Source of the DNA: Streptomyces roseolus
GTDB taxonomy: Bacteria > Actinomycetota > Actinomycetes > Streptomycetales > Streptomycetaceae
Reading direction: 5' to 3'
Length of the DNA stretch: 41,604 bases
Assembly: GCF_014649855.1 (NCBI RefSeq)
Contig: NZ_BMTV01000048.1
Span: 1-41,604, forward strand
Below the pieces are notes generated by a model. That model did not search any database, was not told where the DNA came from, and worked only from the letters and a program-made list of their open reading frames with translations. The position numbers and the translations under genes were made by a program. Of this stretch, positions 15,439-23,734 are shown one piece after another; position 1 is the first letter of the stretch; each line of letters starts with the position of its first letter.

Positions 15439-15639
15439 ATGTGCGACGATACCAACAGTAACAACGCGTGGGCGGAACTCTGGAGGCAGAGCGGCCGCAC
15501 CGTGAGGTTCTCCCTGCTCAAGCCCAAGCGCACGCTCGCCCTGGCGTTCCTCATGGGCGTGGGCTTCCTCGGCTTCGGCTTCACCCTGCCCCAGCTCTCT
15601 TCGTACGCCCTGATTCAGTACATGGTCTTCTTCATCTAG
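15439..15639 (+). CDS. small membrane protein
   Basis: 66 residues. ATG at 15439 with AAAGGA upstream. A hydrophilic N-terminus (about 1-30, ending in basic LLKPKR) is followed by hydrophobic segments LALAFLMGVGFLGFGFTL and YALIQYMVFFI, so one or two membrane passes with the N-terminus inside. I do not recognise the family. It stands alone between two terminators. Confidence 0.6.
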   Translation: MCDDTNSNNAWAELWRQSGRTVRFSLLKPKRTLALAFLMGVGFLGFGFTLPQLSSYALIQYMVFFI

Positions 15640-15648
15640 AACACACTC

Positions 15649-15683
15649 GGGGTCTCGTGTAGAGCCAATCTAACCGAGACCCC
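15649..15683 (+). terminator. hairpin terminator
   Basis: Perfect 9-bp arms GGGGTCTCG/CGAGACCCC with a 17-base loop, ten bases after the stop at 15639. Confidence 0.6.
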
Positions 15684-15955
15684 AACATAAGACGCCGCTA
15701 CCCAGAAAAGCAACTTTAAACAGCGTGAGGAGTTCAAGCGAGAATAAGAGCAGGATCTCACTTCATGTCCTTTCGACTCCTTGCGGGAGTTGAATCAAGA
15801 AGAGCGCCACACATCCTCTCTCTTGGAAGGGAAGAAGGGTGATGCGGTCTACTTGATGAAAGAACCCGGACGGTCCAAATAAGGGGACTGTTCGGAGAGA
15901 AGCGTCGAACACCGTCCGACAGCTCTGGCGTCCCCGCCCACTCAGACGTTTCTCG
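15684..15955. other. AT-richer intergenic stretch, no gene seen
   Basis: The local GC content is clearly below the surroundings. It contains a small inverted repeat (GACTCC/GGAGTT near 15777-15793) and only very short frames (a 25-codon ATG frame starts near 15764). It could hold a small RNA or be a scar of transfer; nothing more can be supported. Confidence 0.4.
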
Positions 15956-16310
15956 TCAGGTGCGCCGACGGTACGGCGCGGCTCTGCCGTATCCGCGGTC
16001 GGTCCGCTTCAAGCGGGCCGGCCACCGTACTTGGAGGCCGGCGAGCGGGGAGCGATGGACCTTGCGGCGCACTTTCTCCCAGTCGATGGCGGAGTTCCCC
16101 AGGATGGTGTCGAGGTCTTTGCGACGGCTGGGCGGCGGGTGCGGGCGAGGGCGGTGTCGCGCATGCCGAGGCGGCCGGCGAGCAGCAGGACGACGCCGAG
16201 GAGCGCCGGCGCCCGGGCGGAGGCTGAGGTGCGCAGCCCGGTGTCGACACCGGGCTGCGCACCTCCGAACCGGCCCCGATCTGGGCACCACGACGAGCGC
16301 CAGGATGACG
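15956..16310 (-). pseudogene. decayed gene for a small membrane-anchored protein
   Basis: On the minus strand, coding-like stretches lie in different frames: VVILALVVV near 16300, then APALLGVVLLLAGRLGMRDTALAR around 16150-16215, then KDLDTILGNSAIDWEKVRRKVHRSPLAGLQVRW around 16020-16120 in another frame, ending at 15956. A perfect 40-bp palindrome (16226-16265) sits between the first two, and at least one frameshift separates the last two. This looks like a small protein with an N-terminal membrane anchor and a basic tail, broken by palindrome gain and indels. Tentative. Confidence 0.4.
16226..16265. repeat. perfect 40-bp palindrome
   Basis: Twenty-base arms meet at GTGTC|GACAC with no spacer and no mismatch. 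A spacerless perfect palindrome is unusual because it is unstable in replication. It lies inside the decayed gene. Confidence 0.85.
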
Positions 16311-16365
16311 ACAGAAGCGGGCAGGGCCCGGGGCGCACGCGCCCCGGGCCCTGCCCGCTTCTGTC
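16310..16365 (-). terminator. very long perfect hairpin, probable terminator
   Basis: 27-base perfect arms with an AC centre (16337-16338). It lies 16 bp downstream of the secreted-protein gene on the minus strand, which fits a terminator, though it is far longer than needed. Confidence 0.65.
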
Positions 16366-16381
16366 AATGGGACGGAGACGG

Positions 16382-16837
16382 TCAGCGCAGGCGGACGCAC
16401 GCCTTCTTGTTGGTCTCCTTGATCTGCACGCAGATCTTCGTGTTGGCCGGGTACTGGGGGCCGGTCCGTCCGTCCTTGCCCCACTGGGTGTCTAGGAACG
16501 TCGCGTCCGCCGAGGGGCGCTTGGCGCGCTTCCATCCCGTGGCGGCCGTGAGCTTGCCTCCGGGCCGCTGGTACAGCCACCGGGCGTGATACCGCCGCTT
16601 GCCGGCGGTCTCGTTGGTGGAGGCGTACACCCATCCGACTCCGCGCGCCTTGGCCCCTGCCTTGTGCCAGTGCTTGACCACGATGCCCGGGTTGCACCCC
16701 AGCCCCCTGCCGGCACCGCCGGCGCACGTGTTCTCCCGGCCGTACTTGTACGACGCGGCCGGGGCGGGGGCAGCGCCGGCGGTCACCAGGAGCAGCACGA
16801 GCATGGAGGTGGCGGCGGTGTTCAGGATCCGTTTCAT
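16382..16837 (-). CDS. secreted small Cys-containing protein
   Basis: 151 residues from the ATG at 16837 (MKRILNTAATSMLVLLLVTAGAAPAPAAS): a typical signal peptide with basic start, hydrophobic core and AxA-like cleavage near residue 28. A longer frame starts at 16885, but the shorter start gives a proper signal peptide. The mature part of about 123 residues has four cysteines (NTCAGG..LGC near the start; KICVQ..KKAC at the end), suggesting two disulfides, and many Trp/Lys/Arg. Not recognised; secreted small proteins on conjugative replicons can act at the surface or as antagonists. No clear ribosome site. A long hairpin follows. Confidence 0.7.
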   Translation of the reverse strand: MKRILNTAATSMLVLLLVTAGAAPAPAASYKYGRENTCAGGAGRGLGCNPGIVVKHWHKAGAKARGVGWVYASTNETAGKRRYHARWLYQRPGGKLTAATGWKRAKRPSADATFLDTQWGKDGRTGPQYPANTKICVQIKETNKKACVRLR

Positions 16838-16970
16838 GATCAGGGAACCGAGTGAGGCCCGGGCCGGGAGACGCCCGGGGCGCATAGACCACTCTGGCGA
16901 GTGAGTCGAGAAGGGCTCGGGGTGCGGTTCGGCGCTCCCGGCCGGCCGCGCTCGGCCAGGGCGCGGGGCG

Positions 16971-18350
16971 TCAGGCGGGGGTGACGGCGGGGCGGGTGAG
17001 GTGGGTGCAGCGGATGCCGCCTGCGGGGTGCCATTCCAGGGCGGGTTCGGCGGTGTGGCCGTGGTCGGGGCAGTAGGGGGTGGGGATGATGCCGCCGCAG
17101 GCTTGCTGTGCGCATCGGCAGTCGGTGCCGGGGGCGGTGTAGGGGAGGGCGTGGCGGAGGAGTCCTCCGGTGTGGGTGCGGGCGGCGTGGCCGCGCAGGT
17201 GGCTGGGCCAGGCGAGGGTGACGCGCAGGCCGCCCGATCCGGGGCGGAATCGGTCGATGACGCGGGCCCCTCCGGGGAGGGCGAGCGGGTCCGTGCCGGG
17301 CGCGGTCAGGCGGCTGACGGAGGCGTCGGCGGCGGCGAGGACAGCGAGGGTGTCGGCGGTGTCGTCGTCGGCCATCCAGCCGGTGAGGCGGTCCTCTCCC
17401 TCCGGGTCGTCGCTGAGCTCGATCCAGGGGTCTTCGAGCTGGAACCGGCGGGTCGGGGCGCCGGTGGGGCGCAGGTGGAGGGTGGCGGTCGGGACGGTGG
17501 ACGGGACGGCGATCTTGTCGTGGTCGAGGAGCCAGGCCACCACAGCGGACCGGGCGAAGGTGGGGTGGACGTCGTCGCCGCCGGCGGGGGCGGGGAAGTC
17601 GGGGTGACGGCGGCGCCAGTTCACCACCGCGGCGCGGCCGACGCCGGCGATCCGGGCGACCTCCACGAGGAGGACCGTGTCGTGGTCGGGGTCGGTGGGG
17701 GTGAGGGCGGCGAGCGGGGAGCGGCGGCCAGCGGGGACGGTGCGCAGGGCGTGCCAGTCGACGGTGGGGCGGGTGAGGGGCAGCAGGGCGACGTCCTCGG
17801 CGGAGTACAGGGGGACGGTGGTCACGCCGCCGTGGCGCTTGTAGTCGATCTCGACCGTGCCGGTGGGGGTGATCCAGCCGAGCCGGACGACGTGGTCGAA
17901 GTCGATGCGGCGGACGCCGAGGCGGACGGCGGCCTGGTCGGGGCCGAGGGGGACGTGTCGGTCGAGGAGGGCGGGCAGGTCCCGGCGGCGCGCGAGGGCG
18001 GCGACCTGGTCGGGGTGGACGTCCGGGTAGGCCGGATCGCCGCCGAGGTGGACGAGCAGACCGGCGCGGACGAGGTGGCCGATCGCGGCCGGGGTCACCC
18101 GCGGCCGGCAGCGCGGCAGCGGGGCGCCGAGGGCTTCGGTCAGCCGCTCCGCCGCCCACCAGGCGCCCGCCGGGCCCGGCAGTGCCGCGCGGACCGCCTC
18201 CGCGTCCGTGCTCTCCACCACGGCCCGCGACCACAGGCCGGGCCCGGCGTCGGCAGCCGGGACCGCCCCGGAGGCGGCCGCCCACCTCCACGCAGCCACC
18301 GACACCCGCAGCCGGCTTGCCGCCTGCTGCTCGTCGTACGTCTCACGCAT
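16971..18350 (-). CDS. multi-HTH DNA-binding protein
   Basis: 459 residues from the ATG at 18350, with GGAG upstream; the frame is open further but lacks a start signal. It has several helix-turn-helix-like parts: EQQAASRLRVSVAAWRWAAASG at the N-terminus, QAAVRLGVRRIDFDHVVRLGWI mid-protein, and the clearest at about residue 225, VARIAGVGRAAVVNWRRRHPDFPAP, the form that opens many modification-methylase and plasmid proteins. The C-terminus is Cys/His-rich (CRCAQQACGG...YCPDHGH...RCTH), probably zinc-binding. It could be a replication initiator, partner of the upstream helicase, or a regulator. I cannot decide between these. Confidence 0.7.
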   Translation of the reverse strand: MRETYDEQQAASRLRVSVAAWRWAAASGAVPAADAGPGLWSRAVVESTDAEAVRAALPGPAGAWWAAERLTEALGAPLPRCRPRVTPAAIGHLVRAGLLVHLGGDPAYPDVHPDQVAALARRRDLPALLDRHVPLGPDQAAVRLGVRRIDFDHVVRLGWITPTGTVEIDYKRHGGVTTVPLYSAEDVALLPLTRPTVDWHALRTVPAGRRSPLAALTPTDPDHDTVLLVEVARIAGVGRAAVVNWRRRHPDFPAPAGGDDVHPTFARSAVVAWLLDHDKIAVPSTVPTATLHLRPTGAPTRRFQLEDPWIELSDDPEGEDRLTGWMADDDTADTLAVLAAADASVSRLTAPGTDPLALPGGARVIDRFRPGSGGLRVTLAWPSHLRGHAARTHTGGLLRHALPYTAPGTDCRCAQQACGGIIPTPYCPDHGHTAEPALEWHPAGGIRCTHLTRPAVTPA

Positions 18351-18413
18351 CACGTCACTCCGTTCTCGATCGCGGCCCGACCACCAGGCCGCGCCGGAAA
18401 CATGCCGAAAGAT

Positions 18414-18432
18414 CCTGTTTGTTGTCAACAGG
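18414..18432 (-). promoter_or_regulatory. inverted repeat upstream of the HTH gene
   Basis: CCTGTT-N7-AACAGG about 65 bp upstream of the ATG at 18350, in an AT-richer patch. A perfect GTACGCGTAC palindrome lies nearby at about 18474-18483. Either could be an operator for the HTH protein itself. Confidence 0.35.
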
Positions 18433-18526
18433 TGCGTTTTCAGGGGGAGTTGGGACCGCTCCGCACAAGTCGCGTACGCGTACACGAGGGGAAATTTCAC
18501 CCGTGAGAGGGACCGCGGACGCCCCT

Positions 18527-18580
18527 CAGCACGTGGAAGGTTCCCCCACCACAAGCAGGTGGGGGACCTTCCACGTGCTG
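18527..18580 (-). terminator. long hairpin terminator of the helicase gene
   Basis: Arms of 24 and 23 bases pair with a single bulge around an ACAAGCA loop, 140 bp downstream of the helicase stop and upstream of the HTH gene start. Confidence 0.7.
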
Positions 18581-18720
18581 GCGCGGCCGGCCGATGAAGC
18601 GGCCGGAGTGCCGCAGCCGAAACGGAGCCGGTCCCCCGCCAGGAGAGGCGGAGGACCGGGAGGCGGGCCACGCAGCCGCGGCCAGTCGTTCGTGTGCGGG
18701 GCGGGGCCGACCGGGGCTGT

Positions 18721-21381
18721 TCAAGCCCAGGTGACGCCGAGGTCGGCGAGCGCGGTGCGCTGGGCCGGGTTGAGCTTGTCGCGGCGCTGCTTGGTGTTGC
18801 CGTACCAGACGCCGAGCTTGTGCTCGTGCTGCTCGCCGTCGATGAGGAGGGTCTCGGTATGGCCGCGGGCGGGGACGGCCCCGGCTCCCTCGCGGGCGGT
18901 GAACTGGGCGAGTGCGGCCAGGCCGCGGCGGAAGGCGGCTGGCATCTTCCCCTTCCCCGCCATTTCCCGGGTGGCGGGTACCGGTTCGGCGGGCGGGGTG
19001 ATGCCGAGGGCGGTCAGGCGGGCGCGCTGCTCGTCGAAGAGGTCGGGCCAGGCGCGGCGCTGGCGGGTGATCCAGCGGCCGAGGTCGTCGCCGTCGAGGA
19101 CGACGCCGGGAGCGATGTCGGGCAGCTTTCCGTCCGGCTCGTCGGCGGCGAGGCGGGCGAGGACGCGGTGGTGGCGCTGCCAGTCCAGCGGCCAGGGGCA
19201 GTTCCAGTCGCGGTCGATCTCGGTGAGCTGCTCCGCGCGGGTCGCGGCGCGGTCGGGGTCCTTTCCGAGGGCGCCGGGGCGGCGGAGGTTGGCGATCAGC
19301 TGGCCGATCGCGATGGTGTCCTGATCGGTCTCGCCCCAGACGGCGTCCTGGCGGGGGGCGAGGTGGCCGTGGGCACGGTGGTAGGAGCGCAGGGCGGCGA
19401 GCTTGGTCTCCCACGCCTCGTCGCCGGGTTCCCAGACCATGCCCTCGGCGTCGAGCTGGGTCTTGCGGTGGGGCTCCAGGGTGCCGGCGCGCAGGCTCTT
19501 GCGCTGCTGGTGGACCCAGCGGCCCAGCGGAAACTCCTTCGTCCCGGCGGCGGTGGCAAGGGTGGTCACGGTGTCGTAAGGGACGGCGACGAGGCCGGTG
19601 AGGCCGTGTTCGGCGCGCCAGCGGCGCAGGGCCTGGTAGCCCTCCAGCCAGACCAGGGACTCGGGGCGGTAGACGCGGGTGCGCAGAAAGGCGGCGATGG
19701 TGGCTGGGTCGCGGGGGCCGGCGAAGCGGAGCAGGGCGGACTCGACGGTGGCCTGCGCCGCGGCTTCCTCTTCGTCGGCGTCCCGGCCGGGGCCGGGCGC
19801 GGGAATGATGTTGCCTTCGTCGTCGCGGTGGACGTGGGGCGTGCGGGTGCCGTGGGTGCGGGCTGAGGAGGCGATGTCGGAGACGAGGTGTTCGGAGTGG
19901 GCGCGCAGGCCGTTCAGGACGGCGACGAGGGGTTCGTAGGAGGCGGAGGCGACCATGTCCTTCGGGTCTTCGCCGGGCTGGAGGAAGACGGGGACGATGA
20001 TCCGGGCGGTCTTCGCCGTGCCGTCGGTACGCGGGCGCAGGGCGCGGCCGATGTTCTGGACGAGTTCGACCTGGGAGCCGCGGGCGTCGGCGAAGCACAC
20101 GGCTTCGACGCCGCGTTCGCCGGTGATGTCGATGCCCTCCCCGAGGACGCGGACGCTCGCGAGGAAGGCGCGGTGGACGCGGTGGCCGGTGGCGTCGATT
20201 CCGTTGGCGAACTGCTCGATGGCCTGACGACGTTCGGTGACCTTGTGGTCGCCGCACAGCCACGCCGACCACACCCGGCCGGGCGGGACGTGGCGGCCGG
20301 GGTCGAGGTCGTAGAGGCGGGCGCTGATCGAGGAGGCTGGCATCTTCTCCGCGGCGGCGAGCGCGTCGAGGGATGGTTCGTTGGCGTGGAGCTCGGCCGC
20401 GGTCCGGGGAAGCTGGGCGGCGAACGCCTCGGCCTCTTCCACGCGGTGGTGGAAGGTCATGACGGTCTTGAGGTTGTGGCGGGCGGCGTGCTCCAGCAGG
20501 GCGGTCTGCAGCAGGGCGAGCCGGCGGCCGCGCAGCGCCTCCTCGGAGAGCCCGGGGGCGGGGAGGGGGTCGGGGTCGCGGATCTCCAGGACGTCGATCT
20601 CGAAGCCGGCCAGGATCTCCCGGGTGATCGCCTCCGACAGCCCGAGCTCGTGGATCCAGGCGCCGTAGGTTCCGTCGGGGTCGTCGGTCATGGAGACGAT
20701 CGGCTGCTGTTCGCCGTCGGTGCCGGGGCGGGGTGCGGCGAGGATCCTCGGGGTGGCGGTCATGTAGAGGCGGAAAGCTGCGGGGATGCGGGTGTTGTCG
20801 TGGATCGCGGCCCAGGGGCGGGCGGCGTCGCCGGCGGTGCCGTGGGCCTCGTCGACGACCGCCAGATCGAAGCCGTCCATCCGCTGCCCGTACATCCGCT
20901 CCCCGCCCGCCAACGCCGTCTCCAGCGGACCCCGGACCTTCACACGGCCGGTGAAGTCCCATGGGTCGTCGCGGTCGACGAGGGAGGCGTACGTCGCGAA
21001 CACCACCACCGGCCCGGCACCGGCCCACAAGGCCAGCTGGATCGGGTTCGTCGTGACCCGCACACCCAGCGCGTCGAGGACCTCGTCACCGTACAGGGAG
21101 CAGACCGCAACCATCGGGCCCGTATGGCCGATGCGGCGCCAAGCCTGGGCGGTCTGGGCCAGGAGGTCGAGGGTCGGGACCATGACCAGGACCCGGCCGC
21201 GGGGGAAGAACTCCCGGGCCGCGGCGGCCGCGGTGTAGGTCTTGCCCGACCCGGTCGCCGACACATACGTCGCCCGCTCACCGTCGGGCCTGGGGGTCCT
21301 GATGTGGGGCCAGCCGAGCCACGCCTGGATCGCGTCCAGACCGGCCTTCTGGTGCTCCCGCAGCTGAATCATCGTGCTCAC
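18721..21381 (-). CDS. superfamily 2 DEAD/DEAH helicase with helicase-associated domains
   Basis: 886 residues. Motifs in order: LREHQ near residue 7 (Q-like), Walker A SATGSGKT at 41-48, VVDEAHGT near 177, YMTATPR near 205, a C-terminal helicase lobe with QNIGRALRPR near 442. The last 350 residues contain several helicase-associated repeats (Trp-rich, with LGRWVHQQRKSLRAG, LGVWYGNTKQRRDKLN, ending LADLGVTWA). Such proteins are common near the ends of Streptomyces linear replicons; their role (transfer, replication or end metabolism) is not settled. The GTG at 21381 overlaps the stop of the preceding gene (GTGA), so the two are coupled. The C-terminal repeats probably bind DNA. Confidence 0.87.
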   Translation of the reverse strand: MSTMIQLREHQKAGLDAIQAWLGWPHIRTPRPDGERATYVSATGSGKTYTAAAAAREFFPRGRVLVMVPTLDLLAQTAQAWRRIGHTGPMVAVCSLYGDEVLDALGVRVTTNPIQLALWAGAGPVVVFATYASLVDRDDPWDFTGRVKVRGPLETALAGGERMYGQRMDGFDLAVVDEAHGTAGDAARPWAAIHDNTRIPAAFRLYMTATPRILAAPRPGTDGEQQPIVSMTDDPDGTYGAWIHELGLSEAITREILAGFEIDVLEIRDPDPLPAPGLSEEALRGRRLALLQTALLEHAARHNLKTVMTFHHRVEEAEAFAAQLPRTAAELHANEPSLDALAAAEKMPASSISARLYDLDPGRHVPPGRVWSAWLCGDHKVTERRQAIEQFANGIDATGHRVHRAFLASVRVLGEGIDITGERGVEAVCFADARGSQVELVQNIGRALRPRTDGTAKTARIIVPVFLQPGEDPKDMVASASYEPLVAVLNGLRAHSEHLVSDIASSARTHGTRTPHVHRDDEGNIIPAPGPGRDADEEEAAAQATVESALLRFAGPRDPATIAAFLRTRVYRPESLVWLEGYQALRRWRAEHGLTGLVAVPYDTVTTLATAAGTKEFPLGRWVHQQRKSLRAGTLEPHRKTQLDAEGMVWEPGDEAWETKLAALRSYHRAHGHLAPRQDAVWGETDQDTIAIGQLIANLRRPGALGKDPDRAATRAEQLTEIDRDWNCPWPLDWQRHHRVLARLAADEPDGKLPDIAPGVVLDGDDLGRWITRQRRAWPDLFDEQRARLTALGITPPAEPVPATREMAGKGKMPAAFRRGLAALAQFTAREGAGAVPARGHTETLLIDGEQHEHKLGVWYGNTKQRRDKLNPAQRTALADLGVTWA

Positions 21382-21761
21382 GGGCCCTCGTCTCCTTCCT
21401 CGTCGTCGGTGCCGGCCGGCGGGCGGGCCGCGCGATGCTGGGCGAGGCGGCGGGCGGCGGCCGCCCTGCCGCGCTCGCGCTGGGAGGTGTCGGCCGCCGA
21501 AGCCAGGACGGCGCAGACAGCGGTGACGGCGTCGGACCATCCCTGCGCATACGCCTCGCTGCGCCCGTCGGACGCGCCGTCGTCGTCGGTCCAGCGGTAG
21601 GCGCCGGCGATGGCCCCGGCCTCGACGGCCGCGATCAGGCCGTCGGCCTGCTCCTCGTCGATCCCGGCACCCACCAGGACGGAGAACAGGCGCGTGCTCG
21701 CGCCGGCTCCCATGCCCTGGCGGGCGTCCGTCCAGTTGAGCCGAAGCACGATAGCTGTCAC
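21378..21761 (-). CDS. small hypothetical protein coupled to the helicase
   Basis: 127 residues, start GTG at 21761, stop overlapping the helicase GTG by 4 bp. Helical, Ala-rich (MTAIVLRLNWTDARQ..., EEQADGLIAAVEAGAIAGAYRW, SEAYAQGWSDAVTAVCAVL) with a charged acidic tail (DDEEGDEGP). No known family. Its first codons (about 25 bp) recur inverted at 23109-23133. Translational coupling suggests it modulates or loads the helicase. Confidence 0.7.
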   Translation of the reverse strand: MTAIVLRLNWTDARQGMGAGASTRLFSVLVGAGIDEEQADGLIAAVEAGAIAGAYRWTDDDGASDGRSEAYAQGWSDAVTAVCAVLASAADTSQRERGRAAAARRLAQHRAARPPAGTDDEEGDEGP

Positions 21762-21872
21762 CGTTGGCCGCCACTGGCCTGCGGAATCCAGCGATGCAAA
21801 GCACCGTGGTTGTCACCAGGTCAGCGCGTTACTTGTCACCAGCAACGCGCGAAGCAGGTGGGGTGTCACCGG
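21738..21872. repeat. TTGTCACC repeat cluster, left copy
   Basis: TTGTCACCAG at 21810-21819 and TTGTCACCAGCAACGC at 21833-21848, with weaker copies CTGTCACC (21755-21762) and GTGTCACC (21863-21870). The 25 bp at 21738-21762 recur inverted with two mismatches at 23109-23133. It lies between the DUF1963-like gene and the helicase-operon start, so it could be an operator region. Confidence 0.7.
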
Positions 21873-21886
21873 CGCGCCGGGACAGC

Positions 21887-22954
21887 TCATTGGATCAAGT
21901 CGGTGTGCGGATGCTCGGGGGCGGTCGGGCAGATGTAGATCTGCATGTTGTCCGTGCTGCCTACCTCTACCCCCGTCGGCTGGGCGGGATCCTGGCCCGC
22001 GTAGTGGGAGCCAGCGGCGTTGGCCTGGTCTTCCTGCGGTACCCAGCCTTCGTCGCCGTCCCACTCGAAGGAAGCGATCGTCAGCAGCGGGACCATCTGT
22101 GCCTCGCATACGACGCAGTACCGGGGTATCGGATCGGTGCGGCCCCACGGGGGCCAGCCGCCGACCTTCCAGCCGGGTGCGTTGCCCAGATGGGTGGAGT
22201 AGAAGTCGCGCGGATGCGCCGCGTAGGAGCTGGCCACGTCGGCGCCGCCTGCCTGCCACCTGTTCCAGTCCTCCAGCATCGCTTGAAGCTCCGGGCTCAG
22301 GTCCAGGCTGTTGGGGTACTCGGTGATCGATTCTGGGGCCAGCAGGCACGGCTCCGGCACGTAGCCCGGATAGTCCGCCTCGTACGGTTCCGGTGGTGTG
22401 ACGAGGACGTCGCCGACCTCCGCGGCCGACCGCCAGAACAGTGCGGTCGCTGGCTTGTAGTCCGGATCGTGTTCGTACGGGCACCAGAGGATCTGGAGCA
22501 GGTCGGCCTGCCCGGGCGGCCGCAACAGGGGTACGTCGCGCACGAACAGCTGAGCCACGGGCAGCATCGGGACCGGGCATTCCGCCGGGCCGGGAGGGCC
22601 GGCTTCGAGCCGTTCGGCGAGCCACGCGGCATTGTGCTCCTTGAGCGCCTCCTCCTCGGGTGTGAGCGTAGGAGCCGGGCCGTCAGGGCTCCACCGGGAA
22701 GACAAGATCCGGTGGAGCCGCACTTCGATCGGCGACCGGCGGAATCCGGTGTCCACGTGCAGGTGGACGTCTTCGCAGTGCGGCCAGGGCTCGTCGGCCG
22801 GCCACAGCAACGGCCCGCCGACCGAACTGTCACCGACCGACGGCGACCCCGGACGCGGATGCAGCCGTATCGCTGGGCGCGCCAGCGGCGCGAGCTCAGG
22901 GAAGACCGCTGTCACCTCGACAGGCCGTGGCGGAGTAGTTCGTACGAAACTCAT
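21887..22954 (-). CDS. DUF1963-like (YwqG-type) protein
   Basis: 355 residues from the ATG at 22954 (MSFVRTTPPRPVEVTAVFPEL). It has family-like signatures in order: ARPAIRLHPRPGSPSVGDSSVGGPLLWPADEPWPHC, MLPVAQLFVRDVPLL...QADLLQILWCPYEHD, a Pro/Glu-rich middle, then HLGNAPGWKVGGWPPWG and a C-terminus with YCVVCEAQMVPLLTIASFEWDGDEGW and MQIYICPTAPEHP. No catalytic function is established for the family to my knowledge. The gene is enclosed by inverted TTGTCACCAGCAACGC repeats, as if it arrived as a unit. No signal peptide. Confidence 0.78.
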   Translation of the reverse strand: MSFVRTTPPRPVEVTAVFPELAPLARPAIRLHPRPGSPSVGDSSVGGPLLWPADEPWPHCEDVHLHVDTGFRRSPIEVRLHRILSSRWSPDGPAPTLTPEEEALKEHNAAWLAERLEAGPPGPAECPVPMLPVAQLFVRDVPLLRPPGQADLLQILWCPYEHDPDYKPATALFWRSAAEVGDVLVTPPEPYEADYPGYVPEPCLLAPESITEYPNSLDLSPELQAMLEDWNRWQAGGADVASSYAAHPRDFYSTHLGNAPGWKVGGWPPWGRTDPIPRYCVVCEAQMVPLLTIASFEWDGDEGWVPQEDQANAAGSHYAGQDPAQPTGVEVGSTDNMQIYICPTAPEHPHTDLIQ

Positions 22955-22964
22955 GCCGCTGATC

Positions 22965-23136
22965 TTGTCACCAGCTACCGACAGCAGAGGCCCGCCCATT
23001 CGGCACCCCCGGGCAACTATGCGAACGAGGCGATTGAGGCCGATCACAACGTTGATCCGATCACGCAGCAGGCCTCGTCCGGCGTTGCTGGTGACAACAC
23101 ACTGCTTTGGTGACAACTATCGCGCTTCGGCTCACC
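22965..23136. repeat. TTGTCACC repeat cluster, right copy
   Basis: TTGTCACCAGC at 22965-22975, then inverted GCGTTGCTGGTGACAA at 23082-23097 (perfect complement of 21833-21848) and TGGTGACAA at 23108-23116, leading into a second copy of the first codons of the 127-residue gene (GTGACAACTATCGCGC at 23110-23125), which stops after about a dozen codons. Probably a truncated, inverted duplicate of the helicase-operon control region. Confidence 0.65.
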
Positions 23137-23169
23137 AGTGGTAGCCGACGCCGCCGCGCTGTGCGCCGG

Positions 23170-23730
23170 TCACAGGTCGAACTCGATGTGCTCGACGTTC
23201 AGCATCCGGACTTCCTCCAGGCTCGCCGCCCGGGTGCCGCGCTGCTGGAAATAGACCTCCTTGAGCGCGTCGGCGACGGCCTGGCGCATCTGCCGCTCCC
23301 CGCCGCGTTCCTGGGCGTCGAAGATCCGACCGACGTGATGTGGAGGCAGGGCAAGGGTGAGATGCCGCTCGCGGGCCTCGTCGGTGGTGCCGGCCGGGGC
23401 GGCGTAGCCGAGCTGGGCGCGGACGTCGATCATCACGCCCTGGCTGGTCGCGGCCGCCTGCTTCACCCGCTCTCGCACCTTGGGCTGCCAGCGCTTGCGG
23501 ACCTCCCCGGCCATCCGGCCTGCCAGGTCCGGGCGGGGCTTCTTGATCTGGTCCTTCACGTACCGCTCGACGGTGCGCTGGGAGATCCCGAGGAGCTGCG
23601 CGACGGCCTGGGTGCCCTTGAGCTGCTTGACCAAAAACCGCATCTGGGCGCCCGCGGACTTGGGGGGCTTACGGGTGAACGCCTTCTCCAGCATCTGGTC
23701 CAGCGCTTCGCCGACCGACCTGATCACCAT
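23170..23730 (-). CDS. tpg: telomere terminal protein Tpg
   Basis: 186 residues (typical Tpg about 185). It closely follows the family: EKAFTRKPPKSAGAQMRFLVKQLKGTQAVAQLLGISQRTVERYVKDQIKKPRPDLAGR at about 15-72 (the HTH region), KRWQPKVRERVKQAA, a middle with VMIDVRAQLGYAAPAGTTDEARERHLTLALPP, and the C-terminal VEHIEFDL. Tpg is covalently bound to 5' ends of Streptomyces linear replicons and primes fill-in of the 3' overhang. The start is the ATG at 23730 with GGGGGAG in the end of the upstream gene and a 4-bp gap. Last gene of a three-gene operon. A telomere is present at position 1, so the system is coherent. Confidence 0.95.
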   Translation of the reverse strand: MVIRSVGEALDQMLEKAFTRKPPKSAGAQMRFLVKQLKGTQAVAQLLGISQRTVERYVKDQIKKPRPDLAGRMAGEVRKRWQPKVRERVKQAAATSQGVMIDVRAQLGYAAPAGTTDEARERHLTLALPPHHVGRIFDAQERGGERQMRQAVADALKEVYFQQRGTRAASLEEVRMLNVEHIEFDL

Positions 23731-23734
23731 GGGT

